A stretch of DNA of 64,000 bases from Symsagittifera roscoffensis (taxonomy: Eukaryota; Xenacoelomorpha; Acoela; Convolutidae), in contig NC_087064.1 in the NCBI RefSeq assembly GCF_963678635.1, forward strand, positions 44,501,346-44,565,345, given 5' to 3'. Numbering within the stretch: position 1 is the stretch's first letter; each line of letters starts with the position of its first letter. Of the stretch, positions 1 to 11,096 are shown in pieces. The translations under genes and the position numbers were made by a program. The notes beneath the pieces are model-generated. The model was given only the letters and a program-made list of their open reading frames with translations. It did not search any database and was not told the origin of the DNA.

Positions 1-586
1 GTAAAACTTTCGAGTTATTTAGATCAACTTTCTGGCATAAGCTCCCAAGTACTTCTAATGTATGAGTCGTCAACACAGATATGCCCATTTTTTGACGCGC
101 ACTAAGTAGCTCTTTCAATTCTGTTTTCTGTTATCAGTCAAATTTCGGCGGCATAAAGAGCAAGTAAAGCTCGTCAGCTTCTCAAAAAATTAACTTGGGC
201 CCAATAATTTATACGCTTTTTTTTGGTTGCAAGCATGTTTCCACAGCAAGAGCACTTCTGTAACTAGTTATAAACTACTGTCTTATTCACGCCTTCTATA
301 CAAGATTTCTCAAATTTAAGCCCGAGTAAACGCTTCTAATAAACTTCAACTTTTTTGCCAAAATTAGAAACCTATATTTTGAATAGTTTCAGCGCAAAAG
401 ACAAAAATGTGAAAAAAAATAATCAAAAAGCAAATTTTATGTTCCATGACTGTAAAACACCTAAAAAGATTAGATTGGCTTTTGAGTGCTCAGCTAAGGT
501 CTCGCTGCAATTTATTGGAAAAAGTCATCAAGAACAAATTTTTTGCAAATTGTATAGGATAAAAAACCATTGTTCACAAGCTTCAG
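1..586. other. Noncoding AT-rich sequence, nothing recognised
   Basis: No open frame with protein-like composition, no RNA gene and no repeat recognised on either strand. A short open frame at 355-600 has no recognisable motif and runs into the tandem repeat that follows, so I do not count it as a gene. Confidence 0.5.
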
Positions 587-781
587 TTACCCGGGTTTAA
601 CGAAAATGCTTGTCATACAACTTTCATACATGAAAAATGCTTGTCCTACAGTTTTTTACAAATCTTACGCAACCAAACTGTATAAAAACAGTTTTTTTTA
701 CCCGGGTTTAACGAAAATGCTTGTCATACAACTTTCATACATGGAAAAATGCTTATCATACAGTTTTATGCAATATCTTAC
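587..781. repeat. Two-copy tandem repeat, 111-bp period
   Basis: The segment starting CCCGGGTTTAACGAAAATGC at 590 recurs at 701, followed in both copies by CTTGTCATACAACTTTCATA and a variant of a CATAC/CCTACAG tract. The second copy is shorter at its right end. The short open frames across it simply repeat the same peptide and are not evidence of a gene. Confidence 0.75.
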
Positions 782-997
782 CTGATAGGAATGTATAAAT
801 ACTCTATGATGAGACTTTTTTAGTGATGAGAATTTTTTAAAAACTCCCCATTTTTTACAGTAAATAAGTGTTCTGTCCGAAAACGCAATAACCAACGGTG
901 CCCTTTGTACTAGCAAACCCACAAGTTCAGATTTTTTTGCATGCTAGCAAGAATTGCACAGATGACCTGTGCTTGACGATTTTTCTAAGTTTATTTT

Positions 998-1058
998 TCC
1001 ATAGACCATAAAAGGCAGTCGGAACATTCAAGGCTTCGCGCTCATACTAGCAGTCTTG
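998..1058 (+). mobile_element. HINE-like element, 3' end fragment
   Basis: This carries the family 3' signature: AGTCGGAA, a short spacer, a diverged copy of the CAGGGC-TTC-GCCCTG hairpin, then a tail ending GCAGTCTTG. Four bases later another copy begins, so this is a head-to-tail junction. Confidence 0.65.
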
Positions 1059-1062
1059 TTGT

Positions 1063-1285
1063 TTCAACTTTCGAAGAAATAGACCGAATACTTTTTTCTT
1101 GGAGGTCTTTTTCTCCAGACCAGTTTCAATTTTTTAGCCAGTCATTATTGACATGATTTTTTATATGGTCTGAAAGGTGCTGATCAAGTTTAAATCGAAA
1201 AAAAGTTTAAAGAAAAAATTTCAGCTGTGATCAATTTTTAATCAGATTTTTGAAGAAAGTGAGGATTTAATACGCTTGAGGTGGT
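1063..1285 (+). mobile_element. HINE-like element, diverged 5' part
   Basis: It begins with a degenerate TTCCGACTTTCG (here TTCAACTTTCG) and follows the order of family landmarks: a pyrimidine tract, CAGAC-AATTTCGACTTTTTA-like sequence, a GCC-ATTTTTGAC-like block, and a CTGTGATCA-like block near 1226. The 3' half is missing or unrecognisable. Confidence 0.5.
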
Positions 1286-1626
1286 TTTTTTTTCAAATTC
1301 AGACCGATGTCAGCGTATTGGCACCAATTGACAGCGTATGGGTATCGATACGGAAATAATTGCTATAGACTAAAATGCGGGTGACTTTGTTAGTGATGAA
1401 ACGCAAACTAATTATGCGTGGCAAATTATCAGCACTCATAAACGTTATCATTTGAATTGAAGCCAATTATAATGGGTCATTTTAATTCTACGCAAGTCAT
1501 AGCACGTGCATTTGATGTTTGTAGTACAAAATTTTGAGTTTATCAAAAAAGTTGATTTAAACTATTCAAGAACTAGATAACGGGCAGTTGGAATATACGA
1601 GCACTGATGTGCGAACAGTCCTGTCG

Positions 1627-2145
1627 TTCCGACTTTCGATACGAAAGTAACGGAATATTTGTGCTCGGGTGGATTTTTTTCTTCAGACAAATTTCGACTT
1701 TTTAAATAGCCATTTTTGACGGATATTTTTTATTTCATTCGAAAGATATTGTCAAGCTGAGCTTAAATTTGAAAAAATATTTCACCTGTGATCATGTTTC
1801 GAAAAAGTATGAGGGTTTAAAGATTGCCATTTTGGCCATTTTGACCAATTTGGGACAATTAACGCGCGATATAATTCGCGCTATTAACGCGTAAACGGAT
1901 ATTTAATCCGTCTTAGAAATCGTTCCAAATTGGTTGAACGAAGCTTATTTTCCATAATTGATTTAATACAAAGCGCGAAATCATTCCTTTTGTATTTTAT
2001 ATGGCGTGTGGGGGGATGTTTTTAAGAAAAAAAATTCCAATGTAAAAAAAAAATTTAATTTAATTTTATTTATGTTATTACTGCTCCATAAACCTTAAAA
2101 GGCAGTCGGAACATTCAGGGCTTCGCCCTGATACGAGCAGTTTTG
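1627..2145 (+). mobile_element. HINE-like (Helentron-associated) element, full-length copy
   Basis: This is a full-length copy of the main interspersed family of the window, about 520 bp and noncoding. It opens TTCCGACTTTCGATACGAAAG, where CTTTCG and CGAAAG can pair. It ends AAGGCAGTCGGAA, then the hairpin CAGGGC-TTC-GCCCTG, then ATACGAGCAGTTTTG. TTCCGACT at the 5' end is the reverse complement of AGTCGGAA, which sits inward of the 3' hairpin. That asymmetric arrangement, the 3' stem-loop and flanking T residues are known hallmarks of Helentron/HINE elements. Assignment to that group is inference, since no replication-helicase gene is present. Confidence 0.72.
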
Positions 2146-2208
2146 TATATATTTATTATTCATAGGGATTCAGAGTGAATTTCGACAAAATAAATAATTG
2201 GCTGATCA

Positions 2209-2262
2209 TTCCGACTTTTGGGAGGAAAATAACGGAATATATCAGCTCGGGGAGTTTTCGGT
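2209..2262 (+). mobile_element. HINE-like element, 5' end fragment
   Basis: TTCCGACTTTTGGGAGGAAA, then TAACGGAATAT and a CAGCTCGGGG block, matches the first 50 bases of the family with changes. It lies 63 bp beyond the end of the full copy at 1627-2145 and in the same orientation. Confidence 0.55.
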
Positions 2263-2377
2263 TCACAATTTAAAGTAGCAAAAATCAAGTTGAGACATAG
2301 ATATTTTATAACTAGTTATAAATGTCAACGACGCAAGTTCGAAAAGCAAAAAATCATAAAAGGCTTTGTTAAATTAG

Positions 2378-3058
2378 GGGGGGGGGGGGGCTGATGCTGA
2401 TAAATTGATTCAACATAGTCTCAATAATTCCCTTCTAAATGCAAAATATATCGTTAAGTACTTGATTGTTGGTGACTTCAATAAATTCTTTAAGAAAGTT
2501 TTAGTATTTTGGAGTTCTTTATTTTTTCTACATATCCCTCTCTACCTCGTACAACGTCACATACGAAGTGATAGATTTCTCGACACATGAACCAATTATT
2601 CACTTTTTTCAAATTATCTGTTCAATTGAACTAGCTTGGAATGGAGTATCTATGCCTTTATTTCACTTTTCCGAAGTTAACTACTGGCTGGAATAAAAAC
2701 TTGTTTTTCATTCTGAGTTTTCTGAGCCCTTGAAATTAAATCAATCGATTTTATAAATTTTTTTCAATTATTCATCTTTAGTCCAATGGTGACATCAGAA
2801 AGTTATTTTTCCAAATCTCACGGTCTGCTTCATTTTTTAAAATCAGAACACCAAAAAAAATTGCAAAAAGCAAATCTTGTGGAAAAACAAAGAGTTTTTA
2901 GTAAAAGAAAAGCATTTTATGAAACAGGTGTATTTACCGTTTACCGATGGCAAAAAACACCAGATTGAGAGCTATTAATTTTGTATATAACTCTTTCAAA
3001 AGGGAGAAAGAACATATAAGAGGCCAAAACTGAAAGGACTTTTTTGTGCTTCAGAGGC
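2378..3058. other. Noncoding sequence with a poly-G run
   Basis: A run of 12 G residues begins at about 2378. Short open frames at 2405-2590 and 2786-2968 show no recognisable motif. Nothing else seen. Confidence 0.4.
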
Positions 3059-3434
3059 AGGGGTGGACATTCTATTTTCTCGAGAAAGGGGGAAGGGTTA
3101 AAAACTTCAAAAAAGTAGTCCGCTTTTAGTGAACTATATATTGGTATTGAGGTTAAGTGACTGGAAGAGCAAATTTCAAAAAAAAATCTTGAACTTTGTC
3201 AACATTTTAGCGAACCGAATCGATTTTCAACTTCCCACAATTCTCACATGACAAAGAGAACTTATTTTACAAAATTTTTTTGCGCATCAGGCAATTTAAA
3301 AAAACTGAAACATTTAGGGTCGGTCAGCCGATATTGGTCTCAGCCGATATTGGTATAAAAAAGTGCGCAAACAAGGATTTCACGCCTAAAAACTAGTATA
3401 GCTTGCGGCGCCAAAGGTGCCTTTAGAAATTTAG
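3059..3434 (+). mobile_element. Diverged hAT-type MITE remnants
   Basis: CAGGGGTGGACATTCTATTT at 3059 resembles the terminal repeat of the hAT MITE defined at 52133-52466 (CAGGGGCGGATCTAGG). GGTCGGTCAG and GGCGCCAAAGGTGCCTTTAG blocks at about 3320-3430 match the internal part of that family. The right terminus is not recognisable. Confidence 0.45.
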
Positions 3435-3468
3435 GGGGTCGGTCAGACAAAAAAGGATATATCGAAAT

Positions 3469-3875
3469 CAGGGGCGAATCTACAATTTTCTCGACGGGGG
3501 GGGGGGCGGGTTTTCAAATAATTTTCGAAAATTTTTGTCGACCTTTTTTAAGTCGACCAAATTGCAAATTGATTTTTCGAGCTCTCCCAAACCACTGTTT
3601 TGTCCTTATTTTGGCCAAAATGTTTGCGCCGCAGGCAAAATTTTGAAAAAAACAGGCCAAAAAAGGCGTTTTTAGGCACTTTTTGGAAAATTTGACCGAA
3701 AAATTGCGTTTTTTGGCGCGTGCTCCCCCCTCAAAGGTAGTATATATTGGCGCCTTTAGAAAAATTTTAAGGTTGGTTGGCCAAAACTGGATTTCTTAAA
3801 AGTACCAAAGACGGGACCCTTTGATTCGGCAGGGGGTCGAATCCCTGAGGGGGGTAGGGGGGGGGGGGCTCAAAT
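3469..3875 (+). mobile_element. hAT-type MITE, 3' truncated
   Basis: It starts CAGGGGCGAATCTACAATTT, then a long G run, an AAATTTTGACC block, a GGCGCGTGCTCCCCCCTCAA block, TATATTGGCGCCTTTAG, and GGGGGTCGAATCCCTGAGGG. This is the same order as the intact copy at 52133-52466. The expected right terminus (ATCCACCCCTG) is absent, so the copy is truncated or heavily mutated. Confidence 0.65.
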
Positions 3876-5338
3876 TGCGTGTGCTTAGGTTTTTTCTTAG
3901 AGTTGTAGTTAGGCATGATACCAAATTTAAAAAAAGTTATTAAAAACTTAAAAATTCAAAGTTAAAGGATAATTTACTTTATTTTTTTTTTTTCAAGAAA
4001 AAGGTAGTAGAAATACAACTACGGGCGTTTTACTTCTTGTCTTATTTTATGTATTCTAAGGCGCTTTTTCTGTTTGACAAGTCTTTCTATATAAGGGTAG
4101 GTTTTTGGTCGCTAATTAAAGAGTTTAAAATTTAGTTATAGTTCTATGTCGAAAACTTTCTTCATTTTAGATCGATCAATTGTAAAGTTTACTTTTTGTT
4201 TAATTTTGCTTTCTATACATTGTTTGGAAAATTAAAACAAAAAAATATTTCTCAAACTTAATGGAAAAGAAACGTTGTCAAAATTAGTTTGCAAAAACCA
4301 AGAATGAAGAGTTCATCGAATAATTGAAGCTGATAAAAATCATTTGATTCAAAAAATCACCCAAAAAATTTGGCCTTAAACCAGCCCTAGAAATTTTTAA
4401 TTTGAAACGAAGAAAAACATTACTTACCAGTGTTTCTGGATAAAATATCTCCGCTACAGCCTGGGTTGCAAGCAAATGACTTTTGTTGGTGACAATTTTC
4501 AGGAAATTATTAGTTGTTTGAAATGAATTTTTTTTTTCATTTTTAAAGTTTACTAGCGTATCAGTTTTTTCTTGTATTATTATTACATTCGAAGTAATGA
4601 TGCCTTTCTAAGAAGAAGTAAGCCATACCCTTCCTTTTTAAAGAAGCAAAGCTAAGTTGCAGAAGGGATCATTCCAAAAATTGTTCCTCGATCACTCTTT
4701 AGAAACGCACTCAGCATCCGATACTGAGGTCTGCTGAAATTTCAAGCTGTTTTGAATGGTACTGACCATAAAGTTATTTTTGTAACAATATTTTTAGAAA
4801 AAAGGTGTCGTTGAAATTTATGAGACTTGAAAAAAAATAGTTTCGATCATTGAATGAACTCTATTTGTTATGATATTACACGCTCCAATTTGTTGGGCAT
4901 ATGGTTTCGTGAAAATTTAAGAAGTTCTCGTCAATATTGATCGTAGATTCTTCAAATGCATTTTTAAAGTTTAGCTTTATCGTGTTATTGTCAAAATTAT
5001 AAGCTTATAATGAAATGACTCTCTCTAATAACTAATTTTCTATGGCCGCCAAATTCATTCGAAAGAAAACATCTTGGCATGCGACATATTTAAATTGTCT
5101 CAGTTTCGAATCGATACGTTACAATTGCGTAATAAAATTATATGTTAATCTAAATGACTGTGCTTTTCTACTTGCTGGCAAAATCAGAATCTTGAGATAG
5201 AAAATTATTTACTTGACTCATACATTTTCAAATAAAAACCTAGATCTTCGTGTCTAAATCAGTGCTTTAAGATTTTTTAAATGTCTTACAAAATTGCTTT
5301 ATTAAAATGTAAACGTATGTACAATTTTTCAGCACTTT
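3876..5338. other. Noncoding sequence upstream of the Ty3 element
   Basis: Nothing recognised on either strand. If the Ty3 element has a 5' LTR it should lie here, but I could not find a segment repeated at 15.2-16.1 kb and no TG...CA-bounded repeat was evident. Confidence 0.4.
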
Positions 5339-5374
5339 TTGATCACTGCGTTACAAAATTTTGAATTTTCAAAA

Positions 5375-5495
5375 ATGGATTTTTCCCAATTTAACAATTT
5401 AAACGTAGCCGACGAAATTGTATTTGGAAAAAACCTCGTTGATGGTGACATGAATAGTCCCGATTTGAAATTGAACGCAAAACAAGCTGCATCAA
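5375..5495 (+). pseudogene. Ty3 gag, N-terminal fragment
   Basis: An ATG at 5375 opens about 40 residues (MDFSQFNNLNVADEIVFGKN, then an acidic stretch) reading into the A/S-rich end at 5495. It occurs once only, outside the duplicated unit. It is placed as the Gag start because gag-like sequence resumes after the 342-bp block that follows. I have no diagnostic motif in this fragment itself. Confidence 0.45.
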
Positions 5496-5837
5496 GTTTG
5501 TACGTTTGTCGATTTTACTGCGCTGTTTTTGGGATGCAGACAAAATCAGAAACTCGTGATAGAATTATTAACCCAATCGAAACTAACATTTCTTGTCGTT
5601 TTTATGCTGGTTTAATTGTTCTTTTGTACTGTTTTTCCTCTCTTGATGAGTCTATTGGCAAAAACTGAAATTTGGAATAGATTTTTTCAGGCTTTTTCCT
5701 CAAATTATTCTTATAATTTTTGCAATCATTATACTGTTTTCTTGCAAATTTTTGTTGTACAGTTATGGGGGTTTGTAAGCTGCAAATTTGGAAAAATTGA
5801 CATCCAAAATTTGCACGAAAGTTCGGTTTTCTGTTAG
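5496..5837 (+). other. Intron-like block interrupting gag, copy A
   Basis: A stop-rich 342-bp block begins GTTTGTACG and ends in a pyrimidine-rich TTTTCTGTTAG, so it has the look of a GT-AG intron. Gag-like coding resumes immediately afterwards. The left edge of the duplicated unit coincides with its first base. Alternatives are an insertion into gag, or an LTR. The LTR reading is weak because there is no TG...CA boundary and no third copy after unit B. Confidence 0.35.
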
Positions 5838-6480
5838 CGAATCAATTCGGCTAAAAGTTATTCCAACTCAAAGCAAGACTTGATAGCAATCTACTTTACG
5901 TGTTACTCAGTGCCTGACATTGAAGCGAATCTATGAAGTCTATAAATCGAATCCCTCTGGCCAAAAACTATTCGCGGACGAACAAATTTCGCCACATTTT
6001 GGGATCTCCAAAATCAAGCTTTTAATAAAAAACCCAATGTAACATTTGGACGGCACAACGTACTTATTGGACGCCAAAGAGGCAGAGAAAGCTCGGAACA
6101 ATTCTGGGGCGCTCTAGCAGAATTGGCAAAGAAATGTGATATATCCAGCGGAGAGGAGGAGTGGATCCGCCCCAACTTTATCAACAACATGAAAACTTTG
6201 AAATTCAGAGGAATCTATTGACCGAGACGCTACCATCCCAAGAAGCCCTAAATGTCGACTTAGTAGACGAAAAAGGAATCTCAAATCATTCAGAGATGAG
6301 AAAAAGTTTTAAATCTTCTTACAGTGTAAATAAAAATGATGTAGAGAACAACAGAAATTTAACAAACGTGAACCTACTTTAGCAGAAGATAGAAGAATTC
6401 ATGTAGGAAATGTGAAAGAATTTTTTGAAGAGAAATATTACTGTCTGTCCGGCGAAGGACGCGATTTGTTCATTTTGTAA
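5838..6480 (+). pseudogene. Ty3 gag, copy A
   Basis: Gag-like sequence is spread over three frames. One frame gives SGQKLFADEQISPHFGISKI near 5950. A second gives EQFWGALAELAKKCDISSGE near 6090, followed by EEEWIRPNFINNMKT. A third (6161-6382) gives FEIQRNLLTETLPSQEALNV and a DEKGISNH segment. The phrase order resembles capsid regions of metazoan Ty3 Gags. A frameshift lies between NNMKT and FEIQR and is shared with copy B, so it predates the duplication. A CPVCK-like finger is not clearly preserved. Confidence 0.6.
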
Positions 6481-6640
6481 GGTTAAAGGCCACTTCACGA
6501 AAAATGTAAATCTCGGAGAAAAAACGTAAATATTGTAAATAATCACAAGATTGTAGATACCACATTAATTACAAAATAATTGGAAAAAACTACTTAACAT
6601 TGGATTGGGAAAGGAAAATTTCGTACAACAAATTATCTAG

Positions 6641-6907
6641 GTGGACTCAAGCAGCCAAGTAAGCTTTTTGAAAAGAAACGTACTACACGGACTTAAGCTA
6701 CGCGATCCACAATTGAATTTTAAACCAGTTGACCATGCTACGAAAGATTTTTACTGCGGCTTCACGAATGACCTGATAAAGATCGTGGGAAAAGTCATCG
6801 TACCAATGAGTTCCAATGGATGGACGTGCGACAAAATAGCTTTCTCAATAACTGATGGGCACGAACGAAACATCCTAGGAAATGGCAATCACCAGACGTC
6901 GGAATAG
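6641..6907 (+). pseudogene. Ty3 aspartic protease, copy A
   Basis: The frame opens VDSSSQVSFLKRNVLHGLKL and runs to SITDGHERNILGN, in keeping with a retropepsin: an active-site Asp followed by the SQVSFL strand, then the C-terminal ILG motif. The catalytic D-[ST]-G triplet reads D-S-S, so the conserved glycine is lost. It ends at a TAG after HQTSE, but matching sequence (GIEIARKPFPHYKNS) continues in another frame toward the RT. In copy B this region has lost its first part, including the active site. Confidence 0.68.
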
Positions 6908-8310
6908 AAATCGCGCGAAAACCATTCCCTCACTACAAGAACAGCATCGAAAGTAAAACACTCATAAATTCCGTAGGAATAAACAAGAATGAAAAAGTAA
7001 CAGTTTTCAGGAAATTCAATTATTTATTTAGCATGTTTGGTAAAAAAAAATCAATTAAAGTTGATCATTTTTCAAGATCCGCTGAAACCAATACAAATAA
7101 AAGGGCGTAGGGTTCCGCTACATCTAATTCCGGCGGTAAACAAAGAGCTCGTAAGATAAATTTCAGAAAGAAAAATTAAAAAGCTGAAATCATGCGACGA
7201 AGATACGTTTATCAGCTCAATAGTAATTACCCGCAAGAAAAGTAATTGATTAAAATATGCGCTAGATTCAAAACTTGTTAACAAACAAATTTTCAAAAAT
7301 AAATACGACATGCCAAGCAAACATGAATTAGTAAAAAATGTTGCATCAAAATTTTCACACAAATCTGACGGAGAAGCTTGTTTTACAAACCTAGACCTTA
7401 ACACTGCTTACAGTCAACTAAACTTAGACGTTTTCACGAGTTAACAATGTAATTTTAGCATCGTTGGAGGAAATATAACCAGTACATATCAGTTTTAAAC
7501 GGGAATTTGCCATATGCCAAATAAATTCGAAAAGGTAAAAGGTAATTTACTCAACCATTGGAAATATTCTTTTTTGTAACATTTACCTCGACGATATATT
7601 AACCTATTCCAAAGGAAGTATTAACCACCATAAAGCAAGAAGTTAACTACCCCAGTTAATAATAAAAAAATTTCGCCGTCAAAAGGCCAAATTGCAAAAT
7701 TTTTAAACGAGAAAACGAATCGCTAGGTTTCAAAATATCGAAATCAAGAGTAATCCTTTCAGAAGATAAAACCTTAGCATCAAAATCTATCCCAATCCCT
7801 CGGAACTTGAAGGAGTTGTGCTCAATTTTCGGATCAACTAACCAAGTTATGAAACTCTTAGCGAATCTCGCATCCTTGGCAAGTCCATTAAGACTGCCAT
7901 CAAAGAAGAAGTTGGCATTCACTTGGCCAAATGACCGTACCATAGCTTTCGAGAAAATAAAATCAGAAATTGATAATTGAACCGAAAAAACACACTTTGA
8001 TGTGAAACTGAGTACAAGAGTAAAATCTGACGCATCACATAACGTCTTTGTCGAAATGCTCAAACAAGCCCGCGAGAACGACTGGAGATCGTTTTTTTGC
8101 TAGCCGGTTTTTAAACCTACCCGAAGCTAGAAACTCAAAAAACGAGTTCGTACTCCTCGGCGTTGATGGGCTGTAGAACACTACAATAATTATCTATACG
8201 GCTCGAGATTTGAAATCATAACCAATATAATGCGTTTTATCAGCATTTTCTCTAGCCATGGAAATAAAATTTATCATAGCCGTTCAACAAAATAGTTAGA
8301 CAAGACTTTT
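6908..8310 (+). pseudogene. Ty3 reverse transcriptase and RNase H, copy A
   Basis: Recognisable blocks in order, in shifting frames: the pre-RT KGRRVPLHL-like stretch near 7100; SCDEDTFISSIVITRKK near 7190; ALDSKLVNKQIFKNKYDMPS near 7260; FTNLDLNTAYSQLNLDVF near 7385; CNFSIVGGNITSTYQF near 7450; and the polymerase motif YLDD at 7584-7595 followed by ILTYSKGSINHH. The connection follows (GSTNQVMKLLANLASLASPL, near 7830), then RNase H with THFDVKLSTRVKSDASH near 7990 and WAVEHYNNYLYGSRFEI near 8170. This succession is diagnostic of Ty3/gypsy Pol. Stops and frameshifts are numerous, so it is inactive. Confidence 0.82.
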
Positions 8311-8329
8311 AAAGTTCTATTTTTAACTA

Positions 8330-9060
8330 AAAGATCTGGCGGGCAAAGATATGGGCTTCACAATTTTATTCTCAAGCATTCCAATTGGAAAATTAATCGC
8401 AACATCAATTTATGACAAAAACTTTTACGTAGCAGCAATTGGTAAAGTTAGTTCAATTTTAAATCCGTCGGATATTCAGATATAAGACACGTTAAAGTCG
8501 AACTCAAATTTAATTGGACACATTTCAGAAAATTTCAATGACGTAATACTACCTAACACGTTTATCGCATCAGTTCTAAACTTGGTTAGCTCCAGATTGA
8601 AAATTTGCTATTTTGATCCTTTACGTTCCAAATTTTGTACTAAAAGTTTTAACCTGGTTCATTCTAAACTTAATTAATCTTAATTTACCGTCTCCGAGTT
8701 TTTTTCTATTTTTTATTTTTACATTCGAATCAACTAAAATCTGCCATGGAAATTAATATTGTGAATATTATAATTGTAAATGGCGGAATTATAATTATTC
8801 CCTCATTATCTTGTATTGTTGTAAATTTTAATATAGAAAATATGTCTTCAGGTCAATCATCACTAGTAAAAAAAATACTGGGAACCTCTAACATTGTCAT
8901 AAAAACAAGAAAAGGGAGATTCAAACTACTAAATCAGGCAGATGTTTCATCCATTTCTCCAAAGATTTACAAATTGCTAACGAACTAAATTACATGGACA
9001 ACAAATTATGTTTACCCTTTCCATGTAACTTCTCAATAAAACCCATCCTGGAGTGTTTGG
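8330..9060 (+). pseudogene. Ty3 pol linker between RNase H and integrase, copy A
   Basis: The frame beginning LAGKDMGFTILFSSIPIGKL at about 8335 matches the GKDMGFTDYLSRHP-type phrase that follows RNase H in Ty3 Pol. It continues IYDKNFYVAAIGKVSSILNP before breaking up. The open frame at 8746-8988 covers the same region but is mostly low-complexity IV-rich at its start; its end (RFKLLNQADVSSISPKIYKL) corresponds to the copy B frame at 12879-13133. Confidence 0.55.
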
Positions 9061-9566
9061 AAAGATTTTTTTTTTGAAATTTGACTGGTGGCCTCATATT
9101 AGCAGAATGAATACCTCCACGGGAAGAATTGCTCGGACTGTATAAAAGCAGGTAAAGGTTTCAAACCTCTTATTCCTGAAAAATTGGGTCTTTTTCTTGG
9201 GTCCATTGTAAATGTATAAATTTTTGTATAGTTCGTGTCTCTAAATTCCCTTTGGCAAAAATGGTTTCAAGTACTTGAGTCAAAACAGTGATAGACTTTC
9301 TTATACTATATATTCATGTTCATGGAATCCCTATCTCAGTTCGAGTCGACCTCGTTTCGTGCTTTACTGAAGCCGATTTTGAATCCATTTGTAGTTCACA
9401 TAATTTGAGCATAATATTTTGCACAGTTACCGATCACCGTTTCAACAGATTAGTGGGAAAACTTGTTTATACCGTTAAATCAAAAAGACAAACAATGTCT
9501 TCAGAACTTTCAAAACCTGCACTAAAGTCAATTGGAATTTACGGAGCACAAAACAATCGAACATAA
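9061..9566 (+). pseudogene. Ty3 integrase, copy A
   Basis: The zinc-finger end reads NCSDCIKAGKGFKPLIPEK near 9130. The catalytic core is in frame at 9288-9566: IDFLILYIHVHGIPISVRVD, then LVSCFTEADFESIC, the TVTDHRFNRLVGK segment and the LVYTVKSKRQTMSS segment. The Asp of the RVD motif, equivalent to the second acidic catalytic residue, is kept. The glutamate expected at RLVEK reads glycine here, while copy B keeps the Glu. Compared with copy B, about 70 bp are missing between the zinc finger and core. Confidence 0.78.
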
Positions 9567-9980
9567 ATTGCTTTCCAATTCATTAGAATAACAAAACATT
9601 TCAACAGAACAACAAATACACTATGGAAGACCTTGAGCAACCAAAATAGTAGTCACTTTTTAGACAATACAAAATCAATATTGTCCAGAAACAGGGCACA
9701 CAATTGGGCTTTGGATGATCGAATAAAAGATACATACCTGGACACTCCAATAGATAACAAACATAGAAACTCCGAAGACGCATGATATGACTCAGAACCC
9801 TGCCCTTCACCAAGCAAGACTCCCACAGCAAGAAATTCAAAGAGACTTCCACTCTACAACCACTCAAAGAAAGGTAACATCTTCTAAAACGTTTCAATTC
9901 AAAAAATTGGTGAGCCTTATCATCCACTTTTGGCAGAGAAAAAGTACCTTCTACTAATTCAAGGGTGAAACTTGCGAACG
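9567..9980 (+). pseudogene. Ty3 post-integrase region, copy A
   Basis: This is a serine- and lysine-rich degenerate coding sequence (for example NKHRNSEDA, SEPCPSPSKTPTARNSKRLP) matching 13719-14132. It ends abruptly after GTGAAACTTGCGAACG, where unit B starts. The minus-strand open frame across it is a shadow. Confidence 0.5.
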
Positions 9981-10318
9981 GTTTGTACGTTTTTCGATAT
10001 TACTGCGCTGTTTTTGGGATGCAAACAAAATCAGAAACTCGTGATAGTTTTATTAACCCAATCGAAACTAACATTTTTTGTGCTTTTTTTGCTGGTTCAA
10101 TTGTTCTTTTGTACTGTTTTTTCCCTTGATGAGTCTTTTGCAAAATCTGAAATTTGAAAAAGATTTTTTCAGGCTTTTATCTCAAATTATTCTTATAATT
10201 TTTGCAATCATTATACTGTTTTCTTGCTAATTTTTTTTGTACAGTTATGGGGGTTTGTAAGCTGCAAATTTGAAAAATTGACATCCAAAAATTGTACGAA
10301 ATTTCAAATTTCTGTTAG
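9981..10318 (+). other. Intron-like block interrupting gag, copy B
   Basis: This is a direct repeat of 5496-5837 with scattered substitutions and small indels. It again begins GTTTGTACG and ends TTTCTGTTAG. In this copy it is preceded by post-integrase sequence, not by the gag N-terminus. Confidence 0.4.
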
Positions 10319-10885
10319 TGAATCAATTTGGCTAAGTGTTATTCCAACTCAAAGCGAGACTTGATAGCAATCTACCTTACGTGTTATTCAGTACTTGACA
10401 TTGAAGCGAATCTATGAAGTCTATAAATCGATTCCCTCTGGCCAAAAACTATTCGCGGACGAACAAATTTCGCCACATTTTGGGATCTCCAAAATCAAGC
10501 TTTTAATAAAAAACCCAATGTAACATTTGGACGGCACAACGTACTTAATAGACGCCAAAGAGGCAGAGAAAGCTCGGAACAATTCTGGGGCGCTCTAGCA
10601 GAAATGGCGAAGAAATGTGATATATCCAGTGGAGAGAAGGAGTGGATCCGCCCCAACTTTATCAACAACATGAAAACTTTGAAATTCAGAGGAATCTATT
10701 GACCGAGACGCTACCATCCCAAGAAGCCCTAAATGTCGACTGAGTAGACGAAAAAGGAATCTCAAATCATTCAGAGATGAGAAAAAGTTTTAAGTCTTCT
10801 TACAGTGTAAATAAAAATGATGTAAAGAACAACAGAAATTTAACAAACGGGAACCTACTTTAGCAGAAGATAGAAGAATTCATGT
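10319..10885 (+). pseudogene. Ty3 gag, copy B
   Basis: Collinear with copy A gag. It shares the frameshift between NNMKT and FEIQR and adds its own stop: a TGA replaces the TTA leucine codon of the VDLVDEKG phrase at about 10741. At about 10888 the sequence jumps to the protease, so about 0.3 kb present in copy A (roughly 6411-6710) is deleted, including the nucleocapsid end and protease active site. Confidence 0.6.
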
Positions 10886-11096
10886 AGGATTGAATTTTAA
10901 ATTGAATTTTAAACCAGTTGACCATGCTACGAAAGATTTTTACTGCGGCTTCACGAATGACCCGATAAAGATCGTGAGAAAAGTCATCGTACCAATGAGA
11001 TCCAATGGATGGACGCGCGACAAAATAGCTTTCTCAATAACTGATGGGCACGAACGAAACATCCTAGGAAATGGCAATCATCAGACGTCGGAATAG
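10886..11096 (+). pseudogene. Ty3 protease fragment, copy B
   Basis: LNFKPVDHATKDFYCGFTND through SITDGHERNILGN matches residues about 26-80 of the copy A protease frame with a few substitutions. The active-site strand is removed by the deletion at the gag/protease junction. Confidence 0.65.

Noticed and set aside
2378-2390. Poly-G run as a regulatory or quadruplex element
   Set aside because: A single homopolymer run without the spaced G-tracts of a quadruplex; similar G/C runs are part of the hAT MITE family or low-complexity sequence.
5496-5837. Ty3 LTR
   Set aside because: No TG...CA ends, gag sequence on both sides, and no third copy after unit B; kept only as an intron-like or inserted block.
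7656-8063. Minus-strand open frame of 135 codons
   Set aside because: It is the antisense shadow of the Ty3 RT connection and RNase H region, which has clear motifs on the plus strand.
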